Shown piece after piece: positions 34,401 to 43,162 of a stretch of 64,000 nt of DNA (positions are counted from its first letter, which is position 1; each line of letters begins with the position of its first letter). The position numbers were made by a program, and so were the translations under genes. The notes beneath the pieces were generated by a model that saw only the letters and a list, made by a program, of their open reading frames with translations, ran no database searches and was not told the DNA's origin. Source of the stretch: Oscillibacter faecalis_A (GTDB taxonomy: Bacteria; Bacillota; Clostridia; Oscillospirales; Oscillospiraceae); NCBI RefSeq assembly GCF_029218125.1, contig NZ_JARFXX010000006.1, positions 62,001 to 126,000 on the forward strand. Reading direction: 5' to 3'.

Positions 34401-34436
34401 AAAAACGCGCCTCTGCTATTTGGCAGAGGCGCGTTT
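34401..34436 (-). terminator. Terminator of the nrdD-nrdG-XRE operon
   Basis: AAACGCGCCTCTGC pairs with GCAGAGGCGCGTTT over a six-base loop; read leftward it is followed by TTTTT. It lies directly past the XRE stop. Confidence 0.88.
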
Positions 34437-34439
34437 CCT

Positions 34440-34895
34440 TTACTTTTTCGCGGCCTTGGACAAAAGGGCTTGTCCCTCCGGCGATTTCAGAACCTCCAGT
34501 ACAGTCTCCCGCACCAGAGCCTTGAAGGAATCACTTTTCAGCAGCGCGCCGAATACGGCGCCGCCATCATTTTTACCATTGTCACCGGACTGCGCCACAA
34601 CGGCCGCGGTGGCCCGCCGGACCGCCTTGGGGATGCTGACAGGCTCCTCCTGCGGCAAGGCACCGCTGAGCCAGTTATCCATGCTGGTGGGGTCATCCGT
34701 TTCACCCCGGAGATAGGAAAGGGAAACGCCGAAGGCGGCGGCTAATTTTTGCTGCTGCTCCTGCGTAGGTGTCTGCCGCCCGGTCTCAAATTTTTCTACA
34801 GACAGCCGGGGCAGTCCCAGTGCCGCTGCCAGAGCAGGGCGGCTGATACCTTTTTTCGTTCTGAGTTCTTCAATGCGCTGTGCCATCGTGACCAT
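34440..34895 (-). CDS. XRE-family transcriptional regulator
   Basis: DNA-binding regulator of 151 residues. The Cro/C1 helix-turn-helix occupies about residues 5-60 (IEELRTKKGISRPALAAAL, then LSVEKFETGRQTPT and LAAAFGVSLSYLRGE). The C-terminal half has no recognised domain and ends in a helical, lysine-rich stretch. ATG 34895 has GGAGG eight bases upstream, overlapping the nrdG stop, so it is translated as the third gene of the nrd unit. It could regulate that operon, but no operator was identified. Confidence 0.9.
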   Translation of the reverse strand: MVTMAQRIEELRTKKGISRPALAAALGLPRLSVEKFETGRQTPTQEQQQKLAAAFGVSLSYLRGETDDPTSMDNWLSGALPQEEPVSIPKAVRRATAAVVAQSGDNGKNDGGAVFGALLKSDSFKALVRETVLEVLKSPEGQALLSKAAKK

Positions 34896-34908
34896 GGAAA
34901 ATGCCTCC

Positions 34909-35454
34909 TTATTGCTGACCGGCGTGCCGGTCCAGGTCCGGCAGCAGGACGATATGGCCCGCCGCCAGAGTTTGCTTCATGTCGATCAACCGCTGATTGC
35001 GGGAGCCGCGAAAGCGCAGAGAAATGTCCTTCAGCTCCTCTACAAAGCGTCCGTCCACCAATACGTCCAGCAGGCTAAGCAGCTCCTCCGTCACCTCACA
35101 GTGGGGGTGTGCCCCCTCCTGCCGCAGCTCCTCAAGGGTAAAGCCGGAGAAGGCCCAGATGGTTTTCTCCGGATAGCGTGCCCGGACGCGGCGCACAAAG
35201 GGCAGCAGCGCCCGCTGGTTCTCCGGCTCAAAGGGCTCGCCGCCCAGAAGTGTGAGCCCACTGATATAGGAGGGGGCAAGGAGCTTTAGAATCTCCTGCT
35301 CCGATTCCTCTGTAAAGGGCTGGCCATAGCAGAAGTCCCATGTCTGGGGCTGAAAGCAGCTTTTGCAGTGATTGGTGCAGCCGGAAACGAACAGCGTTAC
35401 CCGGACGCCCTCGCCGTTGGCAATGTCGCAGTTTTTGATTTCACCGTAGTACAT
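34909..35454 (-). CDS. nrdG: Anaerobic ribonucleotide reductase activating protein NrdG
   Basis: Radical SAM activase that installs the glycyl radical on NrdD. 181 residues with the cluster motif C26-x3-C30-x2-C33 (GCTNHCKSCF), TLLGGEPFEPENQ and the GFTLEEL region typical of NrdG. It lies nine bases after nrdD in the same direction, and its stop overlaps the XRE ribosome site. Active only without oxygen, consistent with a strict anaerobe. Confidence 0.96.
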   Translation of the reverse strand: MYYGEIKNCDIANGEGVRVTLFVSGCTNHCKSCFQPQTWDFCYGQPFTEESEQEILKLLAPSYISGLTLLGGEPFEPENQRALLPFVRRVRARYPEKTIWAFSGFTLEELRQEGAHPHCEVTEELLSLLDVLVDGRFVEELKDISLRFRGSRNQRLIDMKQTLAAGHIVLLPDLDRHAGQQ

Positions 35455-35463
35455 GACCGCTCC

Positions 35464-37662
35464 TTACAGATGGAGGACGCGGTCGCGAATTTCCTGCGTC
35501 CGGCCCTGATTCCAGAACTGGGTGCCGATGTAGCCACAGGTGCGGCGGGCCACATTCATCTTGTCCTGATCGGTGTTGCCGCACTTGGGGCAGCGCCAGA
35601 TGAGCTTGCCGTTATCTTCAACGATCTGAATTTCACCGTCCCAGCCGCAGACCTGACAGTAATCGCTCTTGGTGTTCAGTTCGGCGTAGATGATGTTGTC
35701 ATAAATGAATTTCATGACCTCCAGCACGGCGGGGATGTTGTTCTGCATATCCGGCACCTCTACATAGCTGATGGCACCGCCGGGGGAGAGGTGCTGGAAC
35801 TGGGCCTCGAATTTCAGCTTGTCAAAGGCGTTGATATTCTCAGTGACATGGACATGGTAGCTGTTGGTGATGTAGCCCTTGTCCGTGATGCCGGGGATGA
35901 TGCCAAAGCGGCGCTGGAGGCACTTGGCAAATTTGTAGGTGGTGGATTCCAGCGGCGTGCCGTACAGGGAGTAGTCGATATTTTCGGCCTTTTTCCATTC
36001 GGTGCATTTGTCATTCATCTTCTGCATGATGGACAGGGCAAAGGGCGTGGCGGAGGGGTCGGTGTGGCTCTTGCCCGTCATGTACTTCACGCACTCGTAA
36101 AGGCCGGCATAGCCAAGAGAAATCGTGGAGTAACCGTCATAGAGCAGGCGGTCGATGGTCTCGCCCTTCTTCAGCCGCGCCAGCGCGCCGTATTGCCAGA
36201 GAATCGGCGCGGAGTCCGACAGCGTGCCCTTGAGCCGCTCGTGGCGGCACTGGAGAGCCCGGTGGCACAGCTCCAGACGGTCTTCAAAAATATTCCAGAA
36301 CTTTTCCATATTGCCGCCGGAGGACAGCGCCACATCCGGCAGATTGATTGTGACCACACCCTGATTGAAGCGGCCATAGTATTTGTGCTTTCCCGGCTCA
36401 TAATTCTTGGCGTTGGCGATGTTGCCCACACCGGCGTCGGTGAAGCGGTCCGGCGTCAGGAAGGAGCGGCAGCCCATGCAGGTATACACATCGCCCTTCA
36501 GCTCCCGCATCTTCTTTTCGGAGATGTAGTCCGGCACCATGCGGCGGGCGGTGCACTTGGCGGCCAGCTCCGTGAGGTACCAGTAGGGAGAATCCTCGGT
36601 GATGTTGTCATCCTCCAGCACGTAAATGAGCTTGGGGAAAGCGGGAGTGACCCAGACACCATCCTCATTTTTCACACCCTGATAGCGCTGGAGCAGCATT
36701 TCCTCAACAATCATGGCAAGGTCACGCTTTTCCCGCTCGTTCCGGGCCTCGTTGAGATACATGAAGACGGTGATGAAGGGGGCTTGTCCATTCGTAGTCA
36801 GCAGTGTGACCACCTGATACTGGATGGTCTGTACGCCCCGGCGAATTTCCTCCCGCAGCCGGGTCTCCACCAGCTCGGAAATTTTCTCCTCGCCGGGGTC
36901 GGCGCCGATGGAGGCCATTTCGGTTTCTACGATCCGGCGAATCTTCTGGCGGCTCACCTCTACGAAGGGGGCGAGGTGGGTCAGGGAAATAGACTGGCCG
37001 CCGTACTGGTTGGAGGCCACCTGCGCCACGATCTGCGTGGCGATGTTGCAGGCGGTGGCAAAGCTGTGGGGCCGCTCAATGAGCGTGCCGGTGATGACGG
37101 TGCCGTTTTGCAGCATATCCTCCAGATTCACAAGGTCGCAGTTGTGCATGTGCTGGGCGAAGTAATCCGCGTCATGGAAGTGGATGATGCCCTCCCGGTG
37201 AGCGTCCACGATCTCCTGGGGCAGCAGAATGCGCTCTGTGATGTCCCGGCTGACCTCACCGGCCATATAGTCCCGCTGGGTGGAGTTCACCACCGGGTTC
37301 TTGTTGGCGTTTTCCTGCTTGGCCTCCTCGTTGCAGCACTCAATGAGGGAGAGAATCTTCTCGTCGGTGGTGTTAGAGCGGCGGACCAGAGAGCGGGTGT
37401 AGCGGTAGGTCACATAGTTCTTGGCCACCTCAAAGGCGCCGTGGGCCATGATCTGATACTCCACCAAATCTTGTATTTCCTCCACGGAGGGGGAACGGTT
37501 CATTTTCAGGCAGGAAAACTCCACGCTTTCCGCAATGCGCTGAATTTGCATAGGGGTCATCCGAATGGCCTCGTCCACGCTTTCATTGGCCTTTGTGATG
37601 GCCGCAATGATCTTCGCAATGTCAAAGGACACCTCAGAACCGTTCCGTTTAATAACTTTCAT
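35464..37662 (-). CDS. nrdD: Anaerobic (class III) ribonucleoside-triphosphate reductase
   Basis: Reduces ribonucleotides to deoxyribonucleotides with a glycyl radical. An N-terminal ATP-cone (VIKRNGSEVSFDIAKI to VTYRYTR) senses ATP/dATP; the catalytic barrel follows (HFHDADYFAQHMHNCDL). Near the end are a zinc ribbon, CQVCGW...CPKCGN, and the radical motif RTCGYIG, with the Gly 22 residues from the C-terminus. The second of two close ATGs is chosen because GGAGGAG is nine bases from it but almost touches the first. Regulated probably by NrdR (boxes at 37772 and 37805). Confidence 0.97.
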   Translation of the reverse strand: MKVIKRNGSEVSFDIAKIIAAITKANESVDEAIRMTPMQIQRIAESVEFSCLKMNRSPSVEEIQDLVEYQIMAHGAFEVAKNYVTYRYTRSLVRRSNTTDEKILSLIECCNEEAKQENANKNPVVNSTQRDYMAGEVSRDITERILLPQEIVDAHREGIIHFHDADYFAQHMHNCDLVNLEDMLQNGTVITGTLIERPHSFATACNIATQIVAQVASNQYGGQSISLTHLAPFVEVSRQKIRRIVETEMASIGADPGEEKISELVETRLREEIRRGVQTIQYQVVTLLTTNGQAPFITVFMYLNEARNEREKRDLAMIVEEMLLQRYQGVKNEDGVWVTPAFPKLIYVLEDDNITEDSPYWYLTELAAKCTARRMVPDYISEKKMRELKGDVYTCMGCRSFLTPDRFTDAGVGNIANAKNYEPGKHKYYGRFNQGVVTINLPDVALSSGGNMEKFWNIFEDRLELCHRALQCRHERLKGTLSDSAPILWQYGALARLKKGETIDRLLYDGYSTISLGYAGLYECVKYMTGKSHTDPSATPFALSIMQKMNDKCTEWKKAENIDYSLYGTPLESTTYKFAKCLQRRFGIIPGITDKGYITNSYHVHVTENINAFDKLKFEAQFQHLSPGGAISYVEVPDMQNNIPAVLEVMKFIYDNIIYAELNTKSDYCQVCGWDGEIQIVEDNGKLIWRCPKCGNTDQDKMNVARRTCGYIGTQFWNQGRTQEIRDRVLHL

Positions 37663-37771
37663 GGTCATTCTCCTCCGTATTATTGTGCAGAGACATAAAA
37701 ATTCACGCGCGGACAGCGTTCCGGAGCGGACAGGCCGGTCAAGCGCATGAGGCTTCTGTGAAGTAAAAACA

Positions 37772-37785
37772 TCTCAATATATTTA
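37772..37785 (-). promoter_or_regulatory. Candidate NrdR box, proximal
   Basis: TCTCAATATATTTA is a partial match to the NrdR consensus ACACWATATMTWGT. It lies just downstream of the predicted nrdD transcript start, 33 bases from the better box; NrdR sites usually occur as such pairs. Confidence 0.5.
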
Positions 37786-37796
37786 GCAGCTATTGC

Positions 37797-37825
37797 ATCA
37801 TAGCACACAATATATGGTGGTGCAA
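37797..37825 (-). promoter_or_regulatory. nrdD promoter
   Basis: Minus-strand TTGCAC (37825-37820), 17 bases, TATGAT (37802-37797). The spacer is almost filled by an NrdR-like box. This gives nrdD a leader of about 130 bases. Confidence 0.7.
37805..37818 (-). promoter_or_regulatory. Candidate NrdR box, distal
   Basis: ACACAATATATGGT matches the NrdR consensus at 13 of 14 positions and sits inside the nrdD promoter spacer, where a bound repressor would block RNA polymerase. NrdR regulation of nrdDG is established in other bacteria. Confidence 0.68.
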
Positions 37826-37895
37826 GAGGGGCGGGATAACATTTTTCAGATTTGTGAGATTCACCAGAATTTTCATGAAATGTTTGGCGGCCCTC

Positions 37896-37924
37896 TTTAC
37901 CCCAAGAGAAAAACAGGGTATAAT
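37896..37924 (+). promoter_or_regulatory. Candidate promoter of the M18 aminopeptidase gene
   Basis: TTTACC and a perfect TATAAT with a 17-base spacer, 33 bases before the start codon. Confidence 0.6.
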
Positions 37925-37956
37925 ACCGGTATCAACCCATGGGAGGCTTTATTAGA

Positions 37957-39258
37957 ATGGAGACCACACAGAAATTGCTTCGTTTTTTGGATGAAAGCCC
38001 CACCTGCTATCACGCCGCGGCCAATGTGTGCGCGGCACTCAAGGCGGCCGGAGCCTTGGAGCTGCGAGAATCAGAGCCGTGGCGGCTGGAGCGGGGAACA
38101 CTATATGTTGTGGTTCGGGGCGATTCGGCCCTCATGGCCTTCCGGTTGCCGGAGGGGAAGCCGCGGGGCTTTCTGTTGGCGGCGGCCCATGACGATTCGC
38201 CTACGTTCAAGCTCCGGGAAAACGCGGAGGTGCGCGCTCCCGGCGATACGCTGCGCCTCAGCGTGGAGCCGTATGGCGGCGGTATCTGGCGGGGCTGGCT
38301 GGACCGTCCGCTGTCCGTGGCGGGCCGGGTAATGGTCCGGCAGGGGGAGCGCCTTGTGACCCGGCTGGTGAACATCGACCGGGACCTGCTGGTGATTCCC
38401 TCCGTGGCTATTCACATGGACCGCACCGTGAACAAGGGCACGGCGCTGAACCCGGCGGTGGACCTGCTGCCGCTGCTGGGCTGCGGCAAGGAGACCGGCG
38501 CGTTCCGCCGGCTCATCGCGCAGGCGGCGGGTGTGCGGGAGGAGCATCTGCTGTCCACAGAGCTGTTCCTCTATCCCCGTGTCCGGGCCGTGCAGACAGG
38601 CCTGAACGGCGAGTTTATCGTATCGCCCCGGCTGGATGACCTTCAGTGCGTATTCGCCTGCATGGAGGGCTTTCTGGCGGCAAAGGCGGGGGAGAGCGTG
38701 CCGGTGCTGACGGTGTTCAATAACGAGGAGGTGGGCAGCAACACCCGTCAGGGAGCGGATTCCACCTTCCTTACCGATGTGCTGGAGCGCATTGCCGATG
38801 GCTGCGGCCTGAGCCGGGAGGAATGGAGGGCCGCTGTGGCCAACAGCTTCATGGTGTCGGCGGACAACGCCCACGCCATTCATCCCGCCCACCCGGAGTA
38901 CGCCGATCAGGGGGAGTTTCCGGTGCTGAGCGGTGGCGTTGTCATCAAGTACAACGCCAACCAGCGCTATACCACGGACACCGTGTCCGCCGCTGTGTTT
39001 CAGAGCATCTGCCGACGGGCGGATGTTCCCGTGCAGCGCTACAGCAACCGGGCGGACCTGCCCGGCGGCTCCACATTGGGGAATATCTCCACAGCGCACT
39101 TCTCCGTTCCCACGGTGGACATCGGTCTGCCCCAGCTTGCCATGCACAGCGTTTGCGAAACGGCGGGGGCGGCGGATACCGCGTACCTGATTCGGGCTAT
39201 GACCGCTTATTTTTCCGCTTCGTTCCATTATGACAGTGACGGAGGCATTCTGCTGTAA
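37957..39258 (+). CDS. M18 family metallo-aminopeptidase
   Basis: Zinc exopeptidase removing N-terminal residues, acidic ones in the best-known members. The 433 residues have the family metal ligands: AAHDDSPTFKL (first His), the FNNEEVGS motif with paired Glu, SADNAHAIHPAHPEY and, near the end, SVCETAGAADTAYL. No signal peptide, so cytoplasmic peptide turnover is the likely role. ATG 37957 lies ten bases after GGGAGG; a GTG- or ATG-led upstream frame overlaps the promoter. Followed 11 bases later by a LURP-one gene. Confidence 0.95.
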   Translation: METTQKLLRFLDESPTCYHAAANVCAALKAAGALELRESEPWRLERGTLYVVVRGDSALMAFRLPEGKPRGFLLAAAHDDSPTFKLRENAEVRAPGDTLRLSVEPYGGGIWRGWLDRPLSVAGRVMVRQGERLVTRLVNIDRDLLVIPSVAIHMDRTVNKGTALNPAVDLLPLLGCGKETGAFRRLIAQAAGVREEHLLSTELFLYPRVRAVQTGLNGEFIVSPRLDDLQCVFACMEGFLAAKAGESVPVLTVFNNEEVGSNTRQGADSTFLTDVLERIADGCGLSREEWRAAVANSFMVSADNAHAIHPAHPEYADQGEFPVLSGGVVIKYNANQRYTTDTVSAAVFQSICRRADVPVQRYSNRADLPGGSTLGNISTAHFSVPTVDIGLPQLAMHSVCETAGAADTAYLIRAMTAYFSASFHYDSDGGILL

Positions 39259-39269
39259 GGAGGTAGAAG

Positions 39270-39743
39270 ATGAAGCTGCTGTTCAAGCAAAGATTTTTTT
39301 CGTGGTTTGACAGCTACGATATTTATGACGAGGCGGGGAACACCGTCTATACTGTGGAGGGCAAGCTGGCGTGGGGCCACTGCCTTCACATTCTGGATGC
39401 TGCCGGGAATCACATCGGCACCGTGCAGCAGAAGGTGCTGACGTTCCTGCCGAAGTTCGAGCTGTATGAGCATGACCAATGCATCGGCTGCATCCAGAAG
39501 GAGTTCACATTCTTTTCGCCGCGCTTTGATATCGACTGCAACGGCTGGCAGGTGCAGGGCAGCTTCATGGAGTGGGACTATCAGGTGACGGAGCCCTGCG
39601 GCGCGCTGGTGGCCACCGTTACCAAGGAGCTGTTCCACTGGACGGATACCTACGTCATTGATGTGGTGAACCCCGCCGACGCCCTCCGGGTGCTGATGCT
39701 GGTGTTGGCCATCGACGCGGAAAAGTGCTCCAGAAATAATTGA
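39270..39743 (+). CDS. LURP-one-related / tubby-like family protein
   Basis: 157-residue protein with the repeated strand pattern of the LURP-one (tubby C-terminal-like) fold: KQRFFSWFDSYDIYDEAGN, HILDAAGNHIGTVQQK, FELYEHDQCIGCIQKEF, ALVATVTKELFHWTDTYVIDV. Family proteins may be membrane-tethered lipid scramblase relatives, but function in bacteria is unknown. Start follows TAAGGAGGTAGAAG. It is probably cotranscribed with the M18 aminopeptidase and ends at a terminator. Confidence 0.85.
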   Translation: MKLLFKQRFFSWFDSYDIYDEAGNTVYTVEGKLAWGHCLHILDAAGNHIGTVQQKVLTFLPKFELYEHDQCIGCIQKEFTFFSPRFDIDCNGWQVQGSFMEWDYQVTEPCGALVATVTKELFHWTDTYVIDVVNPADALRVLMLVLAIDAEKCSRNN

Positions 39744-39760
39744 AACCCGGTACATAGCAG

Positions 39761-39800
39761 CAGGCCGGACGCAAAGCGTCCGGCCTGTTTATCGTTTTTA
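39761..39800. terminator. Terminator between convergent genes
   Basis: CAGGCCGGACGC/GCGTCCGGCCTG stem with an AAA loop, followed by TTTATCGTTTTT. It ends the aminopeptidase-LURP unit. Confidence 0.88.
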
Positions 39801-39808
39801 TCAAGCTG

Positions 39809-40360
39809 TCAGGACTTCGGCGGTTGAAAGAGACTGTGCCAATACGGGTCCTTCCGGAACAGCGCCGCCGCTTTGGCGACGGCGGCCTCCCGGTCGGCGG
39901 GACCGCTGACCAAAAACCGTCCCGTGTCAGGGTCGAAGTTTCCGGTGGAGGAATTGTCTGCCTTGTCGGAGACCTCCATGATCAGTCCCGCAAAGCTCGA
40001 CCAGTCCCGGTTGGCCCACAGACAGAAAAGGTCCCGGGTGCAGGGCTCGCCGCTGGGGTTGCTGCTGTATGTGGTGCGAAGCGACTTTTTATTGGAAAAG
40101 ACGGTATAGATCATCCAGCCGGGCTGCCCGCTCTCAAAGCCACTGACAGCGAACGTACCTTCAAAATGGCCATAGCCCAGCAGATTTCGGGCATCGCGGC
40201 CCTGAATGGTGACCGTGTGCTCCACGGCGTAGGCCGGGTCATCCAGCCGGTATTCCGTGGCGGCGGCAGTTGTGTTGATCTCACGGGAAACCGGCAGGCA
40301 GACAATGGCTGCCGCCAGTGCCGCAATGCCGCAAAGGGTAAGAAGTACACGCTTTTTCAT
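39809..40360 (-). CDS. Hypothetical secreted or membrane-anchored protein
   Basis: Unknown function. The N-terminus (KKRVLLTLCGIAALAAAIVC) is a signal peptide or single anchor; the remaining 160 residues face outward. Features include DDPAYAVEHTVTIQGRDARNLLGYGHFEGTFAVSG, given here as landmarks DDPAYAVEH and GHFEGTFAVSG, and an FDPDTGRFLVSGPADRE segment. The second of two adjacent ATGs is preferred, six bases after GGAG. It lies 27 bases from trmD in the same direction and may be read with it. Confidence 0.7.
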   Translation of the reverse strand: MKKRVLLTLCGIAALAAAIVCLPVSREINTTAAATEYRLDDPAYAVEHTVTIQGRDARNLLGYGHFEGTFAVSGFESGQPGWMIYTVFSNKKSLRTTYSSNPSGEPCTRDLFCLWANRDWSSFAGLIMEVSDKADNSSTGNFDPDTGRFLVSGPADREAAVAKAAALFRKDPYWHSLFQPPKS

Positions 40361-40387
40361 CATGGGCTCCTTTCTCTGTGCAGATAC

Positions 40388-41182
40388 TTATTCCTCGGTG
40401 TCAGGCTCCTCCCGGCGGACAGTCTCAGCCGCAAATTCCTCCTTTGCCTGCTGTAAAATTTTCCGCTCCGCCTTGGTGGTGAGCTTCGATTCGTCAAAAT
40501 TCGCGAACAAATCCGGGCGGCGGGTCATGGTGCGCTTATAGCTCTCCTTTTTCCGCCACGCCGCCACCTTGGCGTGGTCGCCGGAGAGCAGAATCTCCGG
40601 TACGGCCCGGTCATGCCATACGGCGGGCCGGGAATACTGGGGGTATTCCAGCAGACCGGCCCAGTGGGATTCCTCTTCAAAGCACTCGGCGTCCGGCAGA
40701 ACACCGGGCACCATGCGGCACACGGCGTCCGCCACCGCCATGGCGGGAATCTCGCCGCCGGTGAGCACAAAATCGCCCATGGACAGTTCCTCATCCACAC
40801 ACTCGTCAATAAAGCGCTGGTCGATGCCCTCGTAGTGGCCGCAGACCAGAATCAGGTGGTCATATCGGGCCTTCAGTTCTCTGGCAACGGACTGGGTGAA
40901 GGTCCGGCCGCAGGGGGACATGAAGATGGTCCGGCCGGGGCCGTAGGTATTGACAACGTGCTCCCAGCAGCGGAACAGAGGGTCTGCCTGCATCACGGCA
41001 CCACGGCCCCCGCCGTAGGGATAATCGTCCACCTGCATCTGCTTGTTGGTGGTGTAGGCCCGGATCTGGTGGGTGCGGATGGCGATATAGCCCCGCTCCT
41101 GCGCCCGGCCCAGAATGCTGACGTTCAGCATGGCGTCCACGGATTCCGGAAACAGGGTGAGAATGTCGATCTGCATTTCCAT
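40388..41182 (-). CDS. trmD: tRNA (guanine-37-N1)-methyltransferase TrmD
   Basis: SPOUT methyltransferase that makes m1G37 next to the anticodon, preventing frameshifts. 264 residues start MQIDILTLFPE, with YPYGGGRGAVMQ, ILVCGHYEGIDQRFIDE, the SAM trefoil-knot segment MGDFVLTGGEIPAMA, and SHWAGLLEYPQYSRPAV. It begins immediately after the rimM stop, GGAGGG lying at the rimM end. rpsP and ffh, frequent upstream neighbours, are absent here. Confidence 0.97.
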   Translation of the reverse strand: MEMQIDILTLFPESVDAMLNVSILGRAQERGYIAIRTHQIRAYTTNKQMQVDDYPYGGGRGAVMQADPLFRCWEHVVNTYGPGRTIFMSPCGRTFTQSVARELKARYDHLILVCGHYEGIDQRFIDECVDEELSMGDFVLTGGEIPAMAVADAVCRMVPGVLPDAECFEEESHWAGLLEYPQYSRPAVWHDRAVPEILLSGDHAKVAAWRKKESYKRTMTRRPDLFANFDESKLTTKAERKILQQAKEEFAAETVRREEPDTEE

Positions 41183-41674
41183 TTACATTCCCTCCCAGAC
41201 CTTGACGTTCATGCGGCCCGCGTCCAAATCCACCGAGCGGATGAAGGCGTCCTTCACGGCGGGAATCAGGATCTCCCGCTCACCCTTGACGGTGTAGACC
41301 TTGCTGGCGGGGTACTCATCTACCGCTGTCAGAGTGCCCAGCAGGGCACCGGTGTCGCAGTCATATACCTCCAGCCCCAGCAGCTCATCGTCAAAGAACT
41401 CCCCGTCGGGCAGGGTAATGTCACTGCGGCGGATAGAAAGCGGCTTTCCTTTATAGGTCAGTGCGGCGTTCATATCGTCCACGCCGGGGAGCTTCAGCAG
41501 CACCATGTCCTTGTGGACATGATTGGCGGTGGGGACAACGGCCTGTCCGTCAATGTAAAAGGTCTTGCAGCGGGTGAGAAGCGCGGGGGAGACCCGCCGG
41601 GGCTGCACCCGCACCTCACCCCGGATGCCGTGGGCGTTGACGATGCGGCCCACCTGGATAAATTCCTGTTTCAT
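41183..41674 (-). CDS. rimM: Ribosome maturation factor RimM
   Basis: 16S rRNA-processing factor that binds S19 and assists 30S head assembly. 163 residues: RimM N-terminal barrel (QVGRIVNAHGIRGEVRVQP) and the PRC-barrel (FFDDELLGLEVYDCDTGALLG, EILIPAVKDAFIRSVD). It directly abuts trmD, the usual pairing. ATG 41674 lies after GGAGCAG. It is 41 bases downstream of the flavoprotein gene, perhaps cotranscribed. Confidence 0.96.
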   Translation of the reverse strand: MKQEFIQVGRIVNAHGIRGEVRVQPRRVSPALLTRCKTFYIDGQAVVPTANHVHKDMVLLKLPGVDDMNAALTYKGKPLSIRRSDITLPDGEFFDDELLGLEVYDCDTGALLGTLTAVDEYPASKVYTVKGEREILIPAVKDAFIRSVDLDAGRMNVKVWEGM

Positions 41675-41715
41675 AGCTGCTCCTTACGGTTTCTTCCGAA
41701 AATTATTTTCTGTGA

Positions 41716-42921
41716 TCAGGGCCGAAGCTGTCCGGCCAGATGTCCGCTGGACCACGCCCATTGGAGGTTGTAGCCGCCGCAGTCCCCGTCAATATCAAGG
41801 ACCTCGCCGGCGGCGTAGAGACCGGGGACCAGGCGGCTTTGCAGCGTCTCCGGATCAAATTCGTCCGTGCGGACGCCTCCGGCCGTGACCTGCGCCCCGT
41901 CAAAGCCGAGAACGCCGGTAACAGGCAGGGCAAAATCGTGGATGGCCTCCGCAATGCGCTGCCGCTCCGCTGCACCGAGAGCGGCGACCGGCTCCGTCAG
42001 TCCAAAGCCGGCGTAGCGCAGCAGTGTGCGCCCAAGGCGGTTGTGGAGCATTCCGGCCAGCAGATTTTCCGTGGTCAGCTCCGGCATGAGCGCGGCCCGC
42101 TGCCGCAGCAGCGCCTCCGTGTCCGCCGCGGACAGCCGGGGCAGGAGGTCAATGTGGAGCGTTAAGGGCGGCTTTTCCACAGCGGCAGAGCGGGAAAGGT
42201 CAAATACGGCGGGGCCGCTGACGCCAAACTCCGTGAACTGCACCTCGCCCCGGCTCTCGGCCACGGTGTCCCGGCCCCGGCAGAGGGTCAGCTCTCCGGT
42301 GGCCCGGACGCCCTTGAGGGCCTTGACATAGGTGGTGTCGGTCTTGACCTGTACCAGCGCGGGATAGAGCTTTGTCATATTGTGGCCCATGGACTGCAAA
42401 AGGAGATACCCGCTGCGGGTGCCGCCCAGCTTGCCCCCGGCCATGCCGCCGCAGCAGACGATGACCCGGTCCGCTGCCAGCGTTTCCTCGGCAGAGGACA
42501 CGGCAAAGCCGTGCTTTGTTCTGCGTAGCTGCTCCACCTCAAAGCCCGTGCGGGTAATGACCCCGGCAGCATCGGCAGCAAAGCGCAGAACGTCCAGCAC
42601 ACTGCCGGCCTGATCGGAATAGGGGTAGACCCGGCCGCTGTCCTCTGCCACCGTCAGAAGCCCCAGCCCGTGAAAGAACGCCAGCGCGGCCTCCGTATCA
42701 AAGGCGTCCAGCGCGGGGCGGACGAAGTCCGGGGAAAGCCCGTGGTAATGTACCGGGGCAACGTGGAGATTTGTAAGGTTGCAGCGGCCGTTGCCGGTGG
42801 AGAGCAGCTTGCGTCCCACCCGGGACTGCCGCTCCAGCAGCGTAACGGCATGGCCGTTTCGGGCGGCGGTCAGGGCGGCCATGAGGCCGGAGGCGCCGCC
42901 GCCGATGACGATGACATTCAT
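41716..42921 (-). CDS. FAD-dependent oxidoreductase, HI0933/BaiN-like family
   Basis: Flavoprotein of 401 residues. The FAD Rossmann motif is at the very start (VIVIGGGASGLMAALTAARNGHAVTLLE), given as GGGASGLMAA; then GRKLLSTGNGRCNLTN, which is diagnostic for the HI0933-like family, and the C-terminal GLYAAGEVLDIDGDCGGYNLQWAWSSG, given as AAGEVLDIDGDCGGYN. BaiN in bile-acid dehydroxylators belongs here, but most members are uncharacterised, so no substrate is claimed. ATG after AAAGGAGCATCC. Confidence 0.92.
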   Translation of the reverse strand: MNVIVIGGGASGLMAALTAARNGHAVTLLERQSRVGRKLLSTGNGRCNLTNLHVAPVHYHGLSPDFVRPALDAFDTEAALAFFHGLGLLTVAEDSGRVYPYSDQAGSVLDVLRFAADAAGVITRTGFEVEQLRRTKHGFAVSSAEETLAADRVIVCCGGMAGGKLGGTRSGYLLLQSMGHNMTKLYPALVQVKTDTTYVKALKGVRATGELTLCRGRDTVAESRGEVQFTEFGVSGPAVFDLSRSAAVEKPPLTLHIDLLPRLSAADTEALLRQRAALMPELTTENLLAGMLHNRLGRTLLRYAGFGLTEPVAALGAAERQRIAEAIHDFALPVTGVLGFDGAQVTAGGVRTDEFDPETLQSRLVPGLYAAGEVLDIDGDCGGYNLQWAWSSGHLAGQLRP

Positions 42922-43116
42922 GGGATGCTCCTTTCGCCGCGGGCGCGGCGGTGGTTCGAGTTACTGATATTATAAGGTTCCCGGCGAAAAAAGACAAGGG
43001 GGCAGTTGATGGGGGAGAAAACACAGATATTTCCGCCGATTTGCACGATAATGGCGGCTAAAAATATGAATGCCTATGCCAATGTGTGCAAATTTATCCA
43101 AAATGCGGAAAAAGAG

Positions 43117-43145
43117 TTGACAAGACGAAAAAGCCGCGCTACAAT
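43117..43145 (+). promoter_or_regulatory. Sigma-A promoter of the lysine riboswitch leader
   Basis: TTGACA (43117-43122), 17 bases, TACAAT (43140-43145). The transcript would start just before the aptamer. The DNA from 42922 to 43116 holds nothing recognisable besides this. Confidence 0.85.
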
Positions 43146-43162
43146 GCAGTCAAAATTGAATC

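Noticed and set aside
37793..38332. 179-codon plus-strand frame over the nrdD promoter
   Set aside because: Covers the NrdR boxes and then shadows the M18 aminopeptidase.
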